This document shows, one piece after another, positions 1 through 6,744 of a DNA stretch of 64,000 nt. The notes under the pieces are model-generated. The model did no database searches. It saw nothing but the letters and a program-made list of their open reading frames with translations, and was not told the DNA's origin. Made by a program: the position numbers and the translations under genes. Origin of the DNA: Opitutales bacterium (GTDB lineage Bacteria > Verrucomicrobiota > Verrucomicrobiia > Opitutales > Intestinicryptomonadaceae). The stretch is from the NCBI GenBank assembly GCA_015061945.1, contig SUVP01000010.1, positions 1 through 64,000 of the forward strand. The letters run 5' to 3'. Within the stretch, counting starts at the first letter, position 1, and each line of letters starts with the position of its first letter.

Positions 1-25
1 CATTATTAAACTAACAGAGACTCTA

Positions 26-182
26 TTGTCCCATTTTGTCCCAAGAAATTTTTTTGGGATTTTATTTTTTATTTAAATAACATAAAAAGACTGAAGTTCT
101 TTTTTAGTGAAGTAAAAACCTTTGGAGTCCGCTATTTTACTGGGTTTGCAGTCATTTAAATTCTTGGGACAAAATGGGACAA
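26..182. repeat. 22-bp perfect inverted repeat with tandem half-sites
   Basis: The left arm at 26-47 is exactly complementary to the right arm at 161-182. Each arm holds two copies of TTGTCCCA spaced 10 bp apart, so four half-sites exist as two inverted pairs about 113 bp apart. The left arm also forms a small local hairpin (CCCAA against TTGGG, about 41-57). No gene is visible between the arms. The layout resembles recombinase or repressor binding sites, and it lies near the 3' side of a tRNA-Val gene, a common integration target. No integrase is in the window, so this reading is inference. Confidence 0.75.
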
Positions 183-343
183 AAACACTCAAAAAATTGC
201 AGTTTTAAGCTGAAATTTGGGATTTTCTTTGATTTTTTAATATAGCAAGTATATCTGTAATATATTGATATTAAGCGTATTGCAAACTTACTTGGCTCTA
301 ATATCGCGTATTTAAAGGGTTTTGAGAAGGGTAGAGAAAAAAT
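183..343. other. AT-rich intergenic stretch without a visible gene
   Basis: Together with the inverted-repeat region before it, this leaves about 340 bases at the left edge with no open frame that has a recognisable protein or start site. I see only AT-rich sequence leading into the tRNA terminator. Confidence 0.5.
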
Positions 344-375
344 AAGAGTCGTAAGTTGTTGAACTTACGACTCTT
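344..375 (-). terminator. Intrinsic terminator of tRNA-Val
   Basis: A perfect 14-bp stem (344-357 with 362-375) encloses a 4-base loop. Read on the minus strand it is followed by a run of T, and it begins 4 bases after the 3' end of tRNA-Val. Confidence 0.85.
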
Positions 376-379
376 AAAA

Positions 380-456
380 TGGTGGGAGTAGCAGAACTCG
401 AATCTGCGACCCCTTGCGTGTCATGCAAGTGCTCTAACCAACTGAGCTATACCCCC
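380..456 (-). tRNA. tRNA-Val (anticodon GAC)
   Basis: The minus strand folds into a full 77-nt cloverleaf. It has a 7-bp acceptor stem with one G-T pair, a 4-bp D stem, and a 5-bp anticodon stem CTTGC/GCAAG around the loop ATGACAC. The anticodon is GAC, which reads valine codon GUC. The T arm has a TTCGAGT loop, and the CCA end is encoded. The gene stands alone and is followed by its own terminator. Confidence 0.95.
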
Positions 457-597
457 GTTGAATTTAAAGCAATCATTCAATATCATATCAGGTCTTTGGC
501 AAGCATTTTTTTATCTTTTTATTTTTTTATCGTTATATCAAACTCATTTGGCATTTTATTATGTGTCTTTTTTTTAAATATGTGTCTTTATTTTTAA

Positions 598-625
598 TTG
601 TAAATATTCATTTTTTTTGTAAAAT
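598..625 (+). promoter_or_regulatory. Possible sigma70-type promoter for the ROK kinase operon
   Basis: A TTGTAA box at 598-603 and a TAAAAT box at 620-625 are separated by 16 bases, 20 bases before the ATG of the kinase. No Shine-Dalgarno sequence is visible in the short leader. The region is very AT-rich, so chance matches are likely. Confidence 0.35.
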
Positions 626-645
626 ATCGTTAGTTTTTAACGAAT

Positions 646-1629
646 ATGAAAAAAATTTTAGGCATTGATATTGGTGGTACAAAGTTTGCGGTATCGATCG
701 CAAATGTATCTAATGATTCTATTGATATTCTTTCACGTATCTCTTTCGATTCTATCGAAAATCCCAAAGATATAGAGTTATCACTTTTTCAGAAAATTGA
801 CGAGCTATTGGAAAATCTCTCTTTGTCGTCTTCTGACCTTTCTGCGATTGGCATCAGTTGTGGCGGTATTATTGATTCTGAAAATGGAATTGTTATCACT
901 ACTCCCGTCCTTCCGCAATGGTTGAATGTTAATTTACGAGAGATATTATCGAAGCGATATAATTTGTCGGTTTATGTACTCAACGACGCTAATGCGTGTG
1001 CTGTTGCTGAATGGAAGTATGGTGCTGGCAAAGGGTCTGACAATATGGTTTTTCTAACCTGTGGTACTGGTATTGGGGCTGGACTTATTCTCAACGGCAG
1101 ACTTTATGAAGGTATAGGTGGTTCGGCTGGCGAGTTTGGGCATATGAGAGCTGAATGTTTTGGTCCTGTCGGTTGCGGAAAGTCTGGTTCGTATGAAGGG
1201 TTCTGCAGTGGCTCGGGGATTGCGTCGCTCGCAAAGACTCGGGCTCTCGAGCTTTTGCAAGCCGGAAAGAAATGTTCGTTTTGCGATTCTCTTTCGTCGA
1301 TAAATCAAATTTCGGCGAAGTCGGTTGCCGATTCTGCAAACGCTGGCGACAAGGTCGCTATTGAAATTTACGAAACTGCCGGAGATTTCCTCGGTCGTGG
1401 AATTGCGATTCTAATCGACTTATTGAATATTGAAGTTGTGTCGATTGGAAGTGTTTTTGTGCGTGCCGAAAATCTGTTGCGTCCTGCGATGGAGCGTGCG
1501 ATTGCTCGTGAGGCAATGGCGTATCCACGTTCGCAATGTAGAATTTTACCAGCTGGGCTTGGCGAAAAAGTTGGCGACTATGCGTCAGTTTGTGTCGCTA
1601 TTGACGGATTATCAAAAGAAAGTAAGTAA
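646..1629 (+). CDS. ROK-family sugar kinase
   Basis: This 327-residue protein is the length expected for ROK kinases, which phosphorylate hexoses or amino sugars with ATP in the cytoplasm. The N-terminal DIGGTK phosphate-binding motif is at residues 7-12. A central T-C-G-T-G-I-G-A-G segment and a GEFGHM segment follow, as in the family. The usual zinc-binding cysteine cluster after the GH motif is incomplete: the segment reads GPVGCGKSGSYE, with a serine where the CGxxGC pattern has cysteine. It is first in a four-gene run, with the SIS isomerase starting 1 base after its stop. Glucose, N-acetylglucosamine or another sugar could be the substrate; the sequence does not decide it. Confidence 0.85.
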   Translation: MKKILGIDIGGTKFAVSIANVSNDSIDILSRISFDSIENPKDIELSLFQKIDELLENLSLSSSDLSAIGISCGGIIDSENGIVITTPVLPQWLNVNLREILSKRYNLSVYVLNDANACAVAEWKYGAGKGSDNMVFLTCGTGIGAGLILNGRLYEGIGGSAGEFGHMRAECFGPVGCGKSGSYEGFCSGSGIASLAKTRALELLQAGKKCSFCDSLSSINQISAKSVADSANAGDKVAIEIYETAGDFLGRGIAILIDLLNIEVVSIGSVFVRAENLLRPAMERAIAREAMAYPRSQCRILPAGLGEKVGDYASVCVAIDGLSKESK

Positions 1630-1630
1630 T

Positions 1631-2206
1631 ATGACAGACTATCAAAAAGGAATAACCGATTATTTAACACGTTTTACTGAAACGCTCGCACGCATTGACA
1701 AATCGGAAATCAACAATTTCATCAACGTTCTTGAAACTGCGAGAAAAGAAGGTAAGCAGATTTTCACAATGGGAAATGGTGGCAGTGCGTCGACTGCATC
1801 GCACTTTGTTTGCGATTTCAACAAGGGTTTGAGTTGGGGCTTCGATGCACCTCGATATAAATTTCAATGTCTAAACGACAGCTTGCCGACATTAACTGCG
1901 TATGCTAACGATGTGTCGTATGAAGATGCGTATGTTGAAATACTCAAGAATATGTTTGAGTCGGGTGATGTTGTCATTGGGATATCGGGCAGTGGCAACT
2001 CGAAAAACGTTTTGAATGCGATTGAATATGCGAATGCCAACGGTGGAATTACTGTTGGGTTAACTGGCTACAGTGGCGGAAGACTCAAACAGATTGCCAA
2101 GTATGGCGTACATATCCCAATCGACGATATGCAAATTGCAGAAGACGCACACATGATGCTTGATCACCTTGCGATGAGTGTCATCAGAGATTCTTATAAA
2201 AAATAA
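1631..2206 (+). CDS. SIS-domain phosphosugar isomerase, GmhA-like
   Basis: The 191-residue protein is a single SIS domain, which binds and isomerises phosphosugars. The phosphate-binding segment GNGGSAST is followed by SHF, as in sedoheptulose-7-phosphate isomerase (GmhA). A second SIS signature, GISGSGNSKN, and a C-terminal AEDAHMMLDH helix carrying the family's histidines are also visible. By my alignment the catalytic glutamate of E. coli GmhA (E65) is an aspartate here, so heptose specificity is uncertain. I chose the ATG at 1631, one base after the kinase stop, because a longer upstream reading would run inside the kinase gene. With the ROK kinase it suggests a kinase-isomerase pair acting on an imported sugar. 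Confidence 0.85.
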   Translation: MTDYQKGITDYLTRFTETLARIDKSEINNFINVLETARKEGKQIFTMGNGGSASTASHFVCDFNKGLSWGFDAPRYKFQCLNDSLPTLTAYANDVSYEDAYVEILKNMFESGDVVIGISGSGNSKNVLNAIEYANANGGITVGLTGYSGGRLKQIAKYGVHIPIDDMQIAEDAHMMLDHLAMSVIRDSYKK

Positions 2207-2209
2207 AAA

Positions 2210-2218
2210 AGGAGGATA
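2210..2218 (+). promoter_or_regulatory. Strong ribosome binding site
   Basis: AAAGGAGGA lies 5 bases before the ATG at 2224. It is a near-perfect Shine-Dalgarno and one of the strongest in the window, suggesting high translation of the exported Gfo/Idh protein relative to its neighbours. Confidence 0.7.
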
Positions 2219-2223
2219 TATAT

Positions 2224-3627
2224 ATGAAAAAATCAATCAGCAAAAAAACTACACGCAGAAACTTCATAAAAGCATCGGCTCTATTTGGAGGAGCAATGAT
2301 TTTACCGTCGTGTGCTACTAAACGTGTCAAAGGTGCAAACGACAGATTTTCTGTCGCCTTAATTGGCGTAGGCGGAATTGGTATTCAAGCAATCAGGAAT
2401 TTAAAAAATGCACCTGAAGCTGATATCGTTGTCGGTTGCGATGTTGACGATGATCGCTCGGCAAAAAATTACAAAACACTTTCGCAAATTGAACGATTCA
2501 AAAATATCCCACGATACCGCGACTACCGTGTAATGCTCGATAAAATGGGCGATGACATCGACGGTGTTATTGTCAGCACTCCCGACCACATGCACTATCC
2601 GATTTCTGCGTGGTGTATGGCACAAGGCAAACATACGTTCTGCCAAAAACCACTTGCACGTACTGTTTGGGAATGTCGTGAAATGGCTCGTTTGGCGAAG
2701 AAATATGGCGTGTACACGCAAATGGGCAATCAGGGTCATACGTCTGACGGCTGGCGTTCGCTCAAGGAATGGTACGATAGTGGATTGCTTGGTAAAATCG
2801 AAGAAATTTTCATTTGGACAAGTCGACCAGCTCGTTTCTGGAAGCAGGGTATTGATGTAAAATATCCAAAGGGCGACGAAAAAATTCCGAATACTCTCGA
2901 CTATGATTTGTGGCTTGGTGTTGCACCATATCAACCATACAGCAAGGCGTTTGTTCCACACGATTGGCGTGGAGTTCGCAATTTTGGTTGTGGTGCAATT
3001 GGCGATATGGGATGTCATTTTATGGATGTTCCATACTCTGCCTTTGATTTAGGTTTCCCATGTGCAGTCTCGGCACAAACTGATCCATTCAACGATTATA
3101 GCTGGCCATACTCATCAACACTCGAGTACGAATTTAATTCGCCAAAAGGTAAGAATGGGAAAATCTATTTGCACTGGTACGACGGCTATCGCAAGCCCGA
3201 ACATATCCGTGGAATCGACGATGCTTTCTTGAAAGACAAACGTAATGCCGACGTAACTGTTATCGTCTGCGAAAAAGAAACGGTTGTTACTGATGAATAC
3301 GGACGTCGACTTATGGTTTATCCAAACAAGCGAATGATTGAACTTAAAAAGGCAAAAGCGTTCCCTGAAAAAACAATCGAACGTTCGGTATCGCCGATGA
3401 ATGCACACTTGGAATTTGTCAAAATGTGTTTGGCAGGCAAAAATCCAAATGCTAACTTTGGATACGCTTCAACATTCACAGAAATGGCGTTGCTCGGTAT
3501 GGTCGCAATGACTCAAGGTGGCAAAAAAATTGAATACGATGCTTCCACGATGTCATTCAAAGGCAACAAAGATGCCGACAAATATTTAGCATCGCTTTAC
3601 GAATACAGAAAAGGTTTTATTGAATAA
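2224..3627 (+). CDS. Tat-exported Gfo/Idh/MocA-family protein
   Basis: This 467-residue protein begins with a twin-arginine signal (RRNFIK at residues 12-17) and a possible lipobox LPSC, so it is probably exported folded and may be lipid-anchored. A Rossmann motif GVGGIG follows, then the family segment STPDHMHYP and, at the usual EKP position, CQKPL. Gln replaces the usual Glu of EKP. A GDMGCHFMDVPYSAF segment supplies the conserved histidine of the C-terminal domain. Family members are NAD(P)-dependent dehydrogenases or, in groups such as GH109, NAD-dependent glycosidases. It is closely similar to the two Gfo/Idh proteins at the right end. It sits between the SIS isomerase and the permease in one operon. 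Confidence 0.9.
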   Translation: MKKSISKKTTRRNFIKASALFGGAMILPSCATKRVKGANDRFSVALIGVGGIGIQAIRNLKNAPEADIVVGCDVDDDRSAKNYKTLSQIERFKNIPRYRDYRVMLDKMGDDIDGVIVSTPDHMHYPISAWCMAQGKHTFCQKPLARTVWECREMARLAKKYGVYTQMGNQGHTSDGWRSLKEWYDSGLLGKIEEIFIWTSRPARFWKQGIDVKYPKGDEKIPNTLDYDLWLGVAPYQPYSKAFVPHDWRGVRNFGCGAIGDMGCHFMDVPYSAFDLGFPCAVSAQTDPFNDYSWPYSSTLEYEFNSPKGKNGKIYLHWYDGYRKPEHIRGIDDAFLKDKRNADVTVIVCEKETVVTDEYGRRLMVYPNKRMIELKKAKAFPEKTIERSVSPMNAHLEFVKMCLAGKNPNANFGYASTFTEMALLGMVAMTQGGKKIEYDASTMSFKGNKDADKYLASLYEYRKGFIE

Positions 3628-3628
3628 T

Positions 3629-4951
3629 ATGAAAACAGAATTACCGTCGTATTTGGCAAATGCAAAGCCACGAACTGAAAGCGAACGCACGCCATGGTAT
3701 GTTAGCATCGCACCGACATACGCAGGAGTTTTCCTGTGGTTCGTGTTCTGGCAAGATATTGTAAATTCCGACGCTGTCGGCGGTGCAATGGCGCACGGAT
3801 TTTTGTTGCCGTTAATATCGTTGATTGCAATTGCGGGAATTTCTTACTTTATGTTTTACCTCGTGCCAGCAGTGTGGGGGATGAAAACTGGATATGGATT
3901 AACGGTCGTAGGTAGCCCAATTTTTGGGCGTACTGGCGGAATTGTGATGCCTGGTCTTCTCATGGGACTTTTGCAATTTGGTTGGCTTGCAGTAAATATC
4001 TATTTTGCATCTAAACTCATTTGTGCAGTTGTCCCGATTCCACTTTGGGCAATGATTGTCATCGAGGGTGCGTTGGCAACTTTTATCGGATTAAAAGGTA
4101 TAAAATATGTCGCAAAAATTTCGACGTATTTGCCAATTATTCCACTCGTAATTCTTGCGATATTGTTGTTCTCAACTGTCGGTGGAATTGCCGATTTCAA
4201 CGAATCAATCTTTGTCGGCGAAAAGAAAGCAACGCCATTCTCGGCTGTGGAATCTGTCGTATGTTATGTCGCCGGATTCTTTGCAACAGCTGGTGCTGCT
4301 GGTGCTGACTTTGGCTCGAACGCTCGCAATATTTCAGACGTTCGCAGAGGTGGATTTTTCGGAATCTTCTTGGCAATGGTGTTAACTGCTGGTGCAAGTA
4401 TTTTGATTATCGCAGGTGCGTATGGGAATCCGGAAATTGCGAAAACAATGGCTGGTGCGGGCTTCCCGCTTAATGCGACAGAAGTAATGAATTATGTAAT
4501 GGGTTCAAAAATCGGTGGAATTATGATGATGCTTTTGGCGATATCGGCATTTCCATCGGCTTGCTTTGCGTCGGTTATTGCGGCGGACTCTTTCAAAAAT
4601 TCAATGCCAAATATCAACGCTACACTTTCTGTTTCGTTAGGTGGGGCAGTTGCGACAATACTTGCACTCACGGGTATTGCTGGTAAGGCTGCAGCAGTCT
4701 TTGCATTTATCGGTTCGAGCTTCGGACCAATCGTTGGTGCGATGTGTGCTGAATATCTTTTGCAAAAAGGCGATTGGAAGCCAGCTGGCGAAAACTTCAA
4801 TAAGTCGGGTTGGCTTGCGTGGGCGTTGGGTTTTGCTGTTGGTGTTGCACCAAACTTTAATATCAACGTACCATTCTCGCCAGTTTGTGCGTGGATGGTA
4901 GGGTTTATCGTATATTTTGTGTGCGAGAAAATCAGCCGTCGCAAAATTTAA
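3629..4951 (+). CDS. NCS1-type permease (cytosine/purine permease-like)
   Basis: The 440-residue hydrophobic protein has about twelve membrane segments. Its N-terminal RTPWYVSIAPTYAGVFLWF segment is typical of the nucleobase:cation symporter-1 family (CodB-like), and a G-S-P-I-F-G-R-T-G segment follows. NCS1 proteins import nucleobases, hydantoins, thiamine or related compounds across the inner membrane. The first in-frame start is a TTG at 3620 inside the previous gene. I prefer the ATG at 3629, which follows the preceding stop by one base. Presence in a sugar kinase/isomerase operon is unexpected and hints at a glycoside, nucleoside or other unusual substrate. Confidence 0.85.
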   Translation: MKTELPSYLANAKPRTESERTPWYVSIAPTYAGVFLWFVFWQDIVNSDAVGGAMAHGFLLPLISLIAIAGISYFMFYLVPAVWGMKTGYGLTVVGSPIFGRTGGIVMPGLLMGLLQFGWLAVNIYFASKLICAVVPIPLWAMIVIEGALATFIGLKGIKYVAKISTYLPIIPLVILAILLFSTVGGIADFNESIFVGEKKATPFSAVESVVCYVAGFFATAGAAGADFGSNARNISDVRRGGFFGIFLAMVLTAGASILIIAGAYGNPEIAKTMAGAGFPLNATEVMNYVMGSKIGGIMMMLLAISAFPSACFASVIAADSFKNSMPNINATLSVSLGGAVATILALTGIAGKAAAVFAFIGSSFGPIVGAMCAEYLLQKGDWKPAGENFNKSGWLAWALGFAVGVAPNFNINVPFSPVCAWMVGFIVYFVCEKISRRKI

Positions 4952-4970
4952 TCAGAATTACAATTCGCAA

Positions 4971-4996
4971 AAAAAGCTCCCATACGGGAGCTTTTT
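4971..4996. terminator. Bidirectional intrinsic terminator
   Basis: An 11-bp stem (4971-4981 with 4986-4996) has A and T runs on its two sides. It lies between the convergent permease gene and the 25-residue-repeat gene, and can serve both. Confidence 0.85.
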
Positions 4997-5001
4997 GCGT
5001 A

Positions 5002-6087
5002 TCATCCGTTTGAATTTGCTATTTTTCTCAAGCTTGAGAGTAAGCGTTTCTGCGAGAAAATATTAGGGTGTTCGTATGAAAGCTGAAACCATTCTCCTTC
5101 ATAAAATTTATCATATATATTATCAGGGCATCTGTCCATAAACTGTGGCTGATTGCGTAATAAAACGAACCAATTTGTTGTACCAAACTCTTCCCAGCAT
5201 TTACATTCATCAGCCAACTTTGGTTCTATTTGTAATAAAGCAGACCAACCAGAAGGAAATTCTTTTGCTTTCTGTTTGAATTGAGGCTGTTTTTCAATAA
5301 GCCATTTCCATTCACTTTCATCAAAATTTTTCCATTTTTGGCAATAAGAAGATAGTTGCGGATGTATCAATAATAGTTGTGTCCATTGATATGAATTAAA
5401 ACGTTCTACGCATGCCGACTTCTCGATGTTTTGCGGGTTTTCTTTTATTTTTTCAAAAGAAGTGTTCCTGTGATAAATCCATAAATCTGGATGTTTTTTT
5501 AGGAGATTGTTTACAAATGGTAATTCAAAACAAAAATTCCAATAGTGATATGGACATTCTTTGGCGAATTGAGGTTGCACCATTAATAGACATTTCCAAT
5601 CTTTTGGATAGAATATTTCCCATCTATCAAAATTTTCAGCAAATTGTGGTTGTTTACTTAATAGTTGTAGCCACTCGCTATTTGTGAATTCTCTCCAAAT
5701 AGTGCATTTATTTTCAAATTGAGGTTGAGCCGATAAAATCTTTGCGAAATCTTTTTCATTAAAAATTTTCCAGCTTTTTAGTTTTGACGTAAACTTGGGT
5801 TGAGTCGAGATTAGTGTTGCCCAAGACATGCGATTAAACTTGTCCCAAATTTTACATCTGGACGCAAATTGAGGTTGTTGCGAAAGAAGATTTGCCCAAG
5901 CAAGTTTTGTCATCTCGCCCCACTTGTTGCACTTGTTTGAGAGTTGAGGATATACAGCCAAGAGTTGCGACCATGTCCATGAATCGAAGACATCCCAGCA
6001 ATTACATTGCTCAATTAGCGAAGAATCTTCCAGAAGAAGTTTCTTCCATTTCGACGATATCAATTTGTTCATTTTTTTCATATTCAT
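5002..6087 (-). CDS. Tandem-repeat protein (about 12 repeats of 25 residues), function unknown
   Basis: I do not recognise a named family. The 361 residues consist almost wholly of imperfect repeats of about 25 residues. The consensus has a tryptophan, a Leu-Leu pair, the block QPQF, a cysteine about four residues later, then W-x2-F. About twelve units are visible. The sixth to seventh are interrupted by a divergent insert (roughly residues 180-225). No signal peptide or membrane segment is visible, so it is probably cytoplasmic. The regular Trp/Leu/Phe spacing suggests stacked helices, as in alpha-solenoid binding proteins. I chose the ATG at 6087 because GGAGG lies 6 bases before it. The gene is alone between a terminator and a tRNA-associated repeat region. 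Confidence 0.8.
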   Translation of the reverse strand: MNMKKMNKLISSKWKKLLLEDSSLIEQCNCWDVFDSWTWSQLLAVYPQLSNKCNKWGEMTKLAWANLLSQQPQFASRCKIWDKFNRMSWATLISTQPKFTSKLKSWKIFNEKDFAKILSAQPQFENKCTIWREFTNSEWLQLLSKQPQFAENFDRWEIFYPKDWKCLLMVQPQFAKECPYHYWNFCFELPFVNNLLKKHPDLWIYHRNTSFEKIKENPQNIEKSACVERFNSYQWTQLLLIHPQLSSYCQKWKNFDESEWKWLIEKQPQFKQKAKEFPSGWSALLQIEPKLADECKCWEEFGTTNWFVLLRNQPQFMDRCPDNIYDKFYEGEWFQLSYEHPNIFSQKRLLSSLRKIANSNG

Positions 6088-6120
6088 AGCAATCCTCCAA
6101 TCTATAAGTGGACGAACCAC

Positions 6121-6237
6121 TTTGTTTAGAAATTAACAATCAAAGAATTTGCTATATTATAACGAAAGTATAATTTTTAAATAGATAGCATTTTTACAAG
6201 ATACATTACTATTGAGTAATGTGTTATTTTACTCTCA
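6121..6237. other. AT-rich gap upstream of the repeat-protein gene
   Basis: This stretch is the probable promoter region of the minus-strand repeat protein. I see no clear promoter boxes and no gene. Confidence 0.4.
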
Positions 6238-6330
6238 AAACTCAAGAGTTCTCATCCCACCTCTCCGAAAATAAAAAAATCGCAAAACTTTCGTCTTGCG
6301 ATTTTTTCAAATCACGGAGAGGATGAGATT
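6238..6330. repeat. Copy 1 of a tRNA-Ser 3'-end plus terminator repeat
   Basis: This 93-bp block is nearly identical to 6429-6522. It contains an intrinsic-terminator-like hairpin and ends with the last 16 or so bases of the tRNA-Ser 3' end (CGGAGAGGATGAGATT on the plus strand, 6315-6330), but no tRNA body. Its other end (6246-6267) is an imperfect inverted copy of the same tRNA segment. It looks like a duplication of the tRNA tail. Confidence 0.85.
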
Positions 6331-6428
6331 GTACTCGCTCGCACAGTGGTGCTCGTCTCGCCCTTCGGGTAAATTGCGTCGCAATTTATACTTCCCAAAA
6401 GCTTTTACTTCGTAAAACTTTTGTGTTC
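6331..6428. repeat. Spacer made of short hairpins between the two tRNA-tail repeats
   Basis: About 98 bases without a gene contain three small hairpins: CCC-TTC-GGG at about 6361-6369, a 7-bp stem at 6371-6387, and a bulged stem at about 6397-6422. I do not recognise the element. It could be a REP-like palindromic sequence or debris of an inserted element. Confidence 0.4.
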
Positions 6429-6522
6429 AAACTCAAGAGTTCTCATCTCATCTCTCCGAAAATAAAAAAATCGCAAAACTTTCGTCTTGCGATTTTTTTC
6501 AAATCACGGAGAGGATGAGATT
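6429..6522. repeat. Copy 2 of the tRNA-Ser tail repeat, overlapping the tRNA
   Basis: This 94-bp block matches copy 1 apart from a few substitutions and one inserted T. Its right end is the real 3' end of tRNA-Ser. The arm at 6437-6458 is an inverted, slightly altered copy of the tRNA T-arm and acceptor 3' strand, so both orientations of the tRNA tail flank the terminator hairpin. Confidence 0.85.
6466..6497 (-). terminator. Intrinsic terminator of tRNA-Ser
   Basis: A stem of about 10 bp (AAAATCGCAA against TTGCGATTTT) with flanking A/T runs lies just after the 3' end of tRNA-Ser. The same hairpin recurs in repeat copy 1 at about 6275-6306. Confidence 0.7.
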
Positions 6523-6597
6523 CGAACTCACGGTAGGGGTTTAAATCCCTACACCGGTTTAGCAAACCAGCGCAATCGGCCACTCTGCCACCTCTCC
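6507..6597 (-). tRNA. tRNA-Ser (anticodon GCT)
   Basis: The minus strand gives a 91-nt class II tRNA. It has a 7-bp acceptor stem GGAGAGG/CCTCTCC, anticodon stem CTGGT/ACCGG with loop TTGCTAA (anticodon GCT, reading AGC/AGU), and a long variable arm (GTAGGG...CCCTAC). The T arm has a TTCGAAT loop. The discriminator base is G and no CCA is encoded. Its 3' end is duplicated in the adjacent repeats. Confidence 0.95.
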
Positions 6598-6612
6598 TGA
6601 TTTGAAACATAT

Positions 6613-6641
6613 ACAACATACTTTTTAATCGCTCCGTGCAA
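6613..6641 (-). promoter_or_regulatory. Possible tRNA-Ser promoter
   Basis: On the minus strand TTGCAC (6636-6641) and TGTTGT (6613-6618) are separated by 17 bases, and the -10 box is 15 bases before the tRNA 5' end. The -10 match is weak. Confidence 0.35.
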
Positions 6642-6744
6642 GAAAAAAATTCATTATTCTTAAAAAAATAAAAAATATTACGCACATCTTTTACAAATCT
6701 TCTTGCGAAACCTATATATCATCAATAATTTTTATCCATATTAT

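Noticed and set aside
379-597. Small open frame starting at the tRNA-Val gene
   Set aside because: It overlaps the tRNA and gives an AT-rich hydrophobic tail with no ribosome site; it is not a gene.
1430-1630. Upstream extension of the SIS isomerase gene
   Set aside because: The added part lies inside the ROK kinase gene in another frame and has no homology pattern; the ATG at 1631 fits the operon spacing.
2401-3018. Long antisense open frame in the Gfo/Idh gene
   Set aside because: It lies fully opposite a well-supported gene and has no recognisable domain.
6443-6685. Open frame covering tRNA-Ser
   Set aside because: It runs through the tRNA and terminator and is a chance reading.
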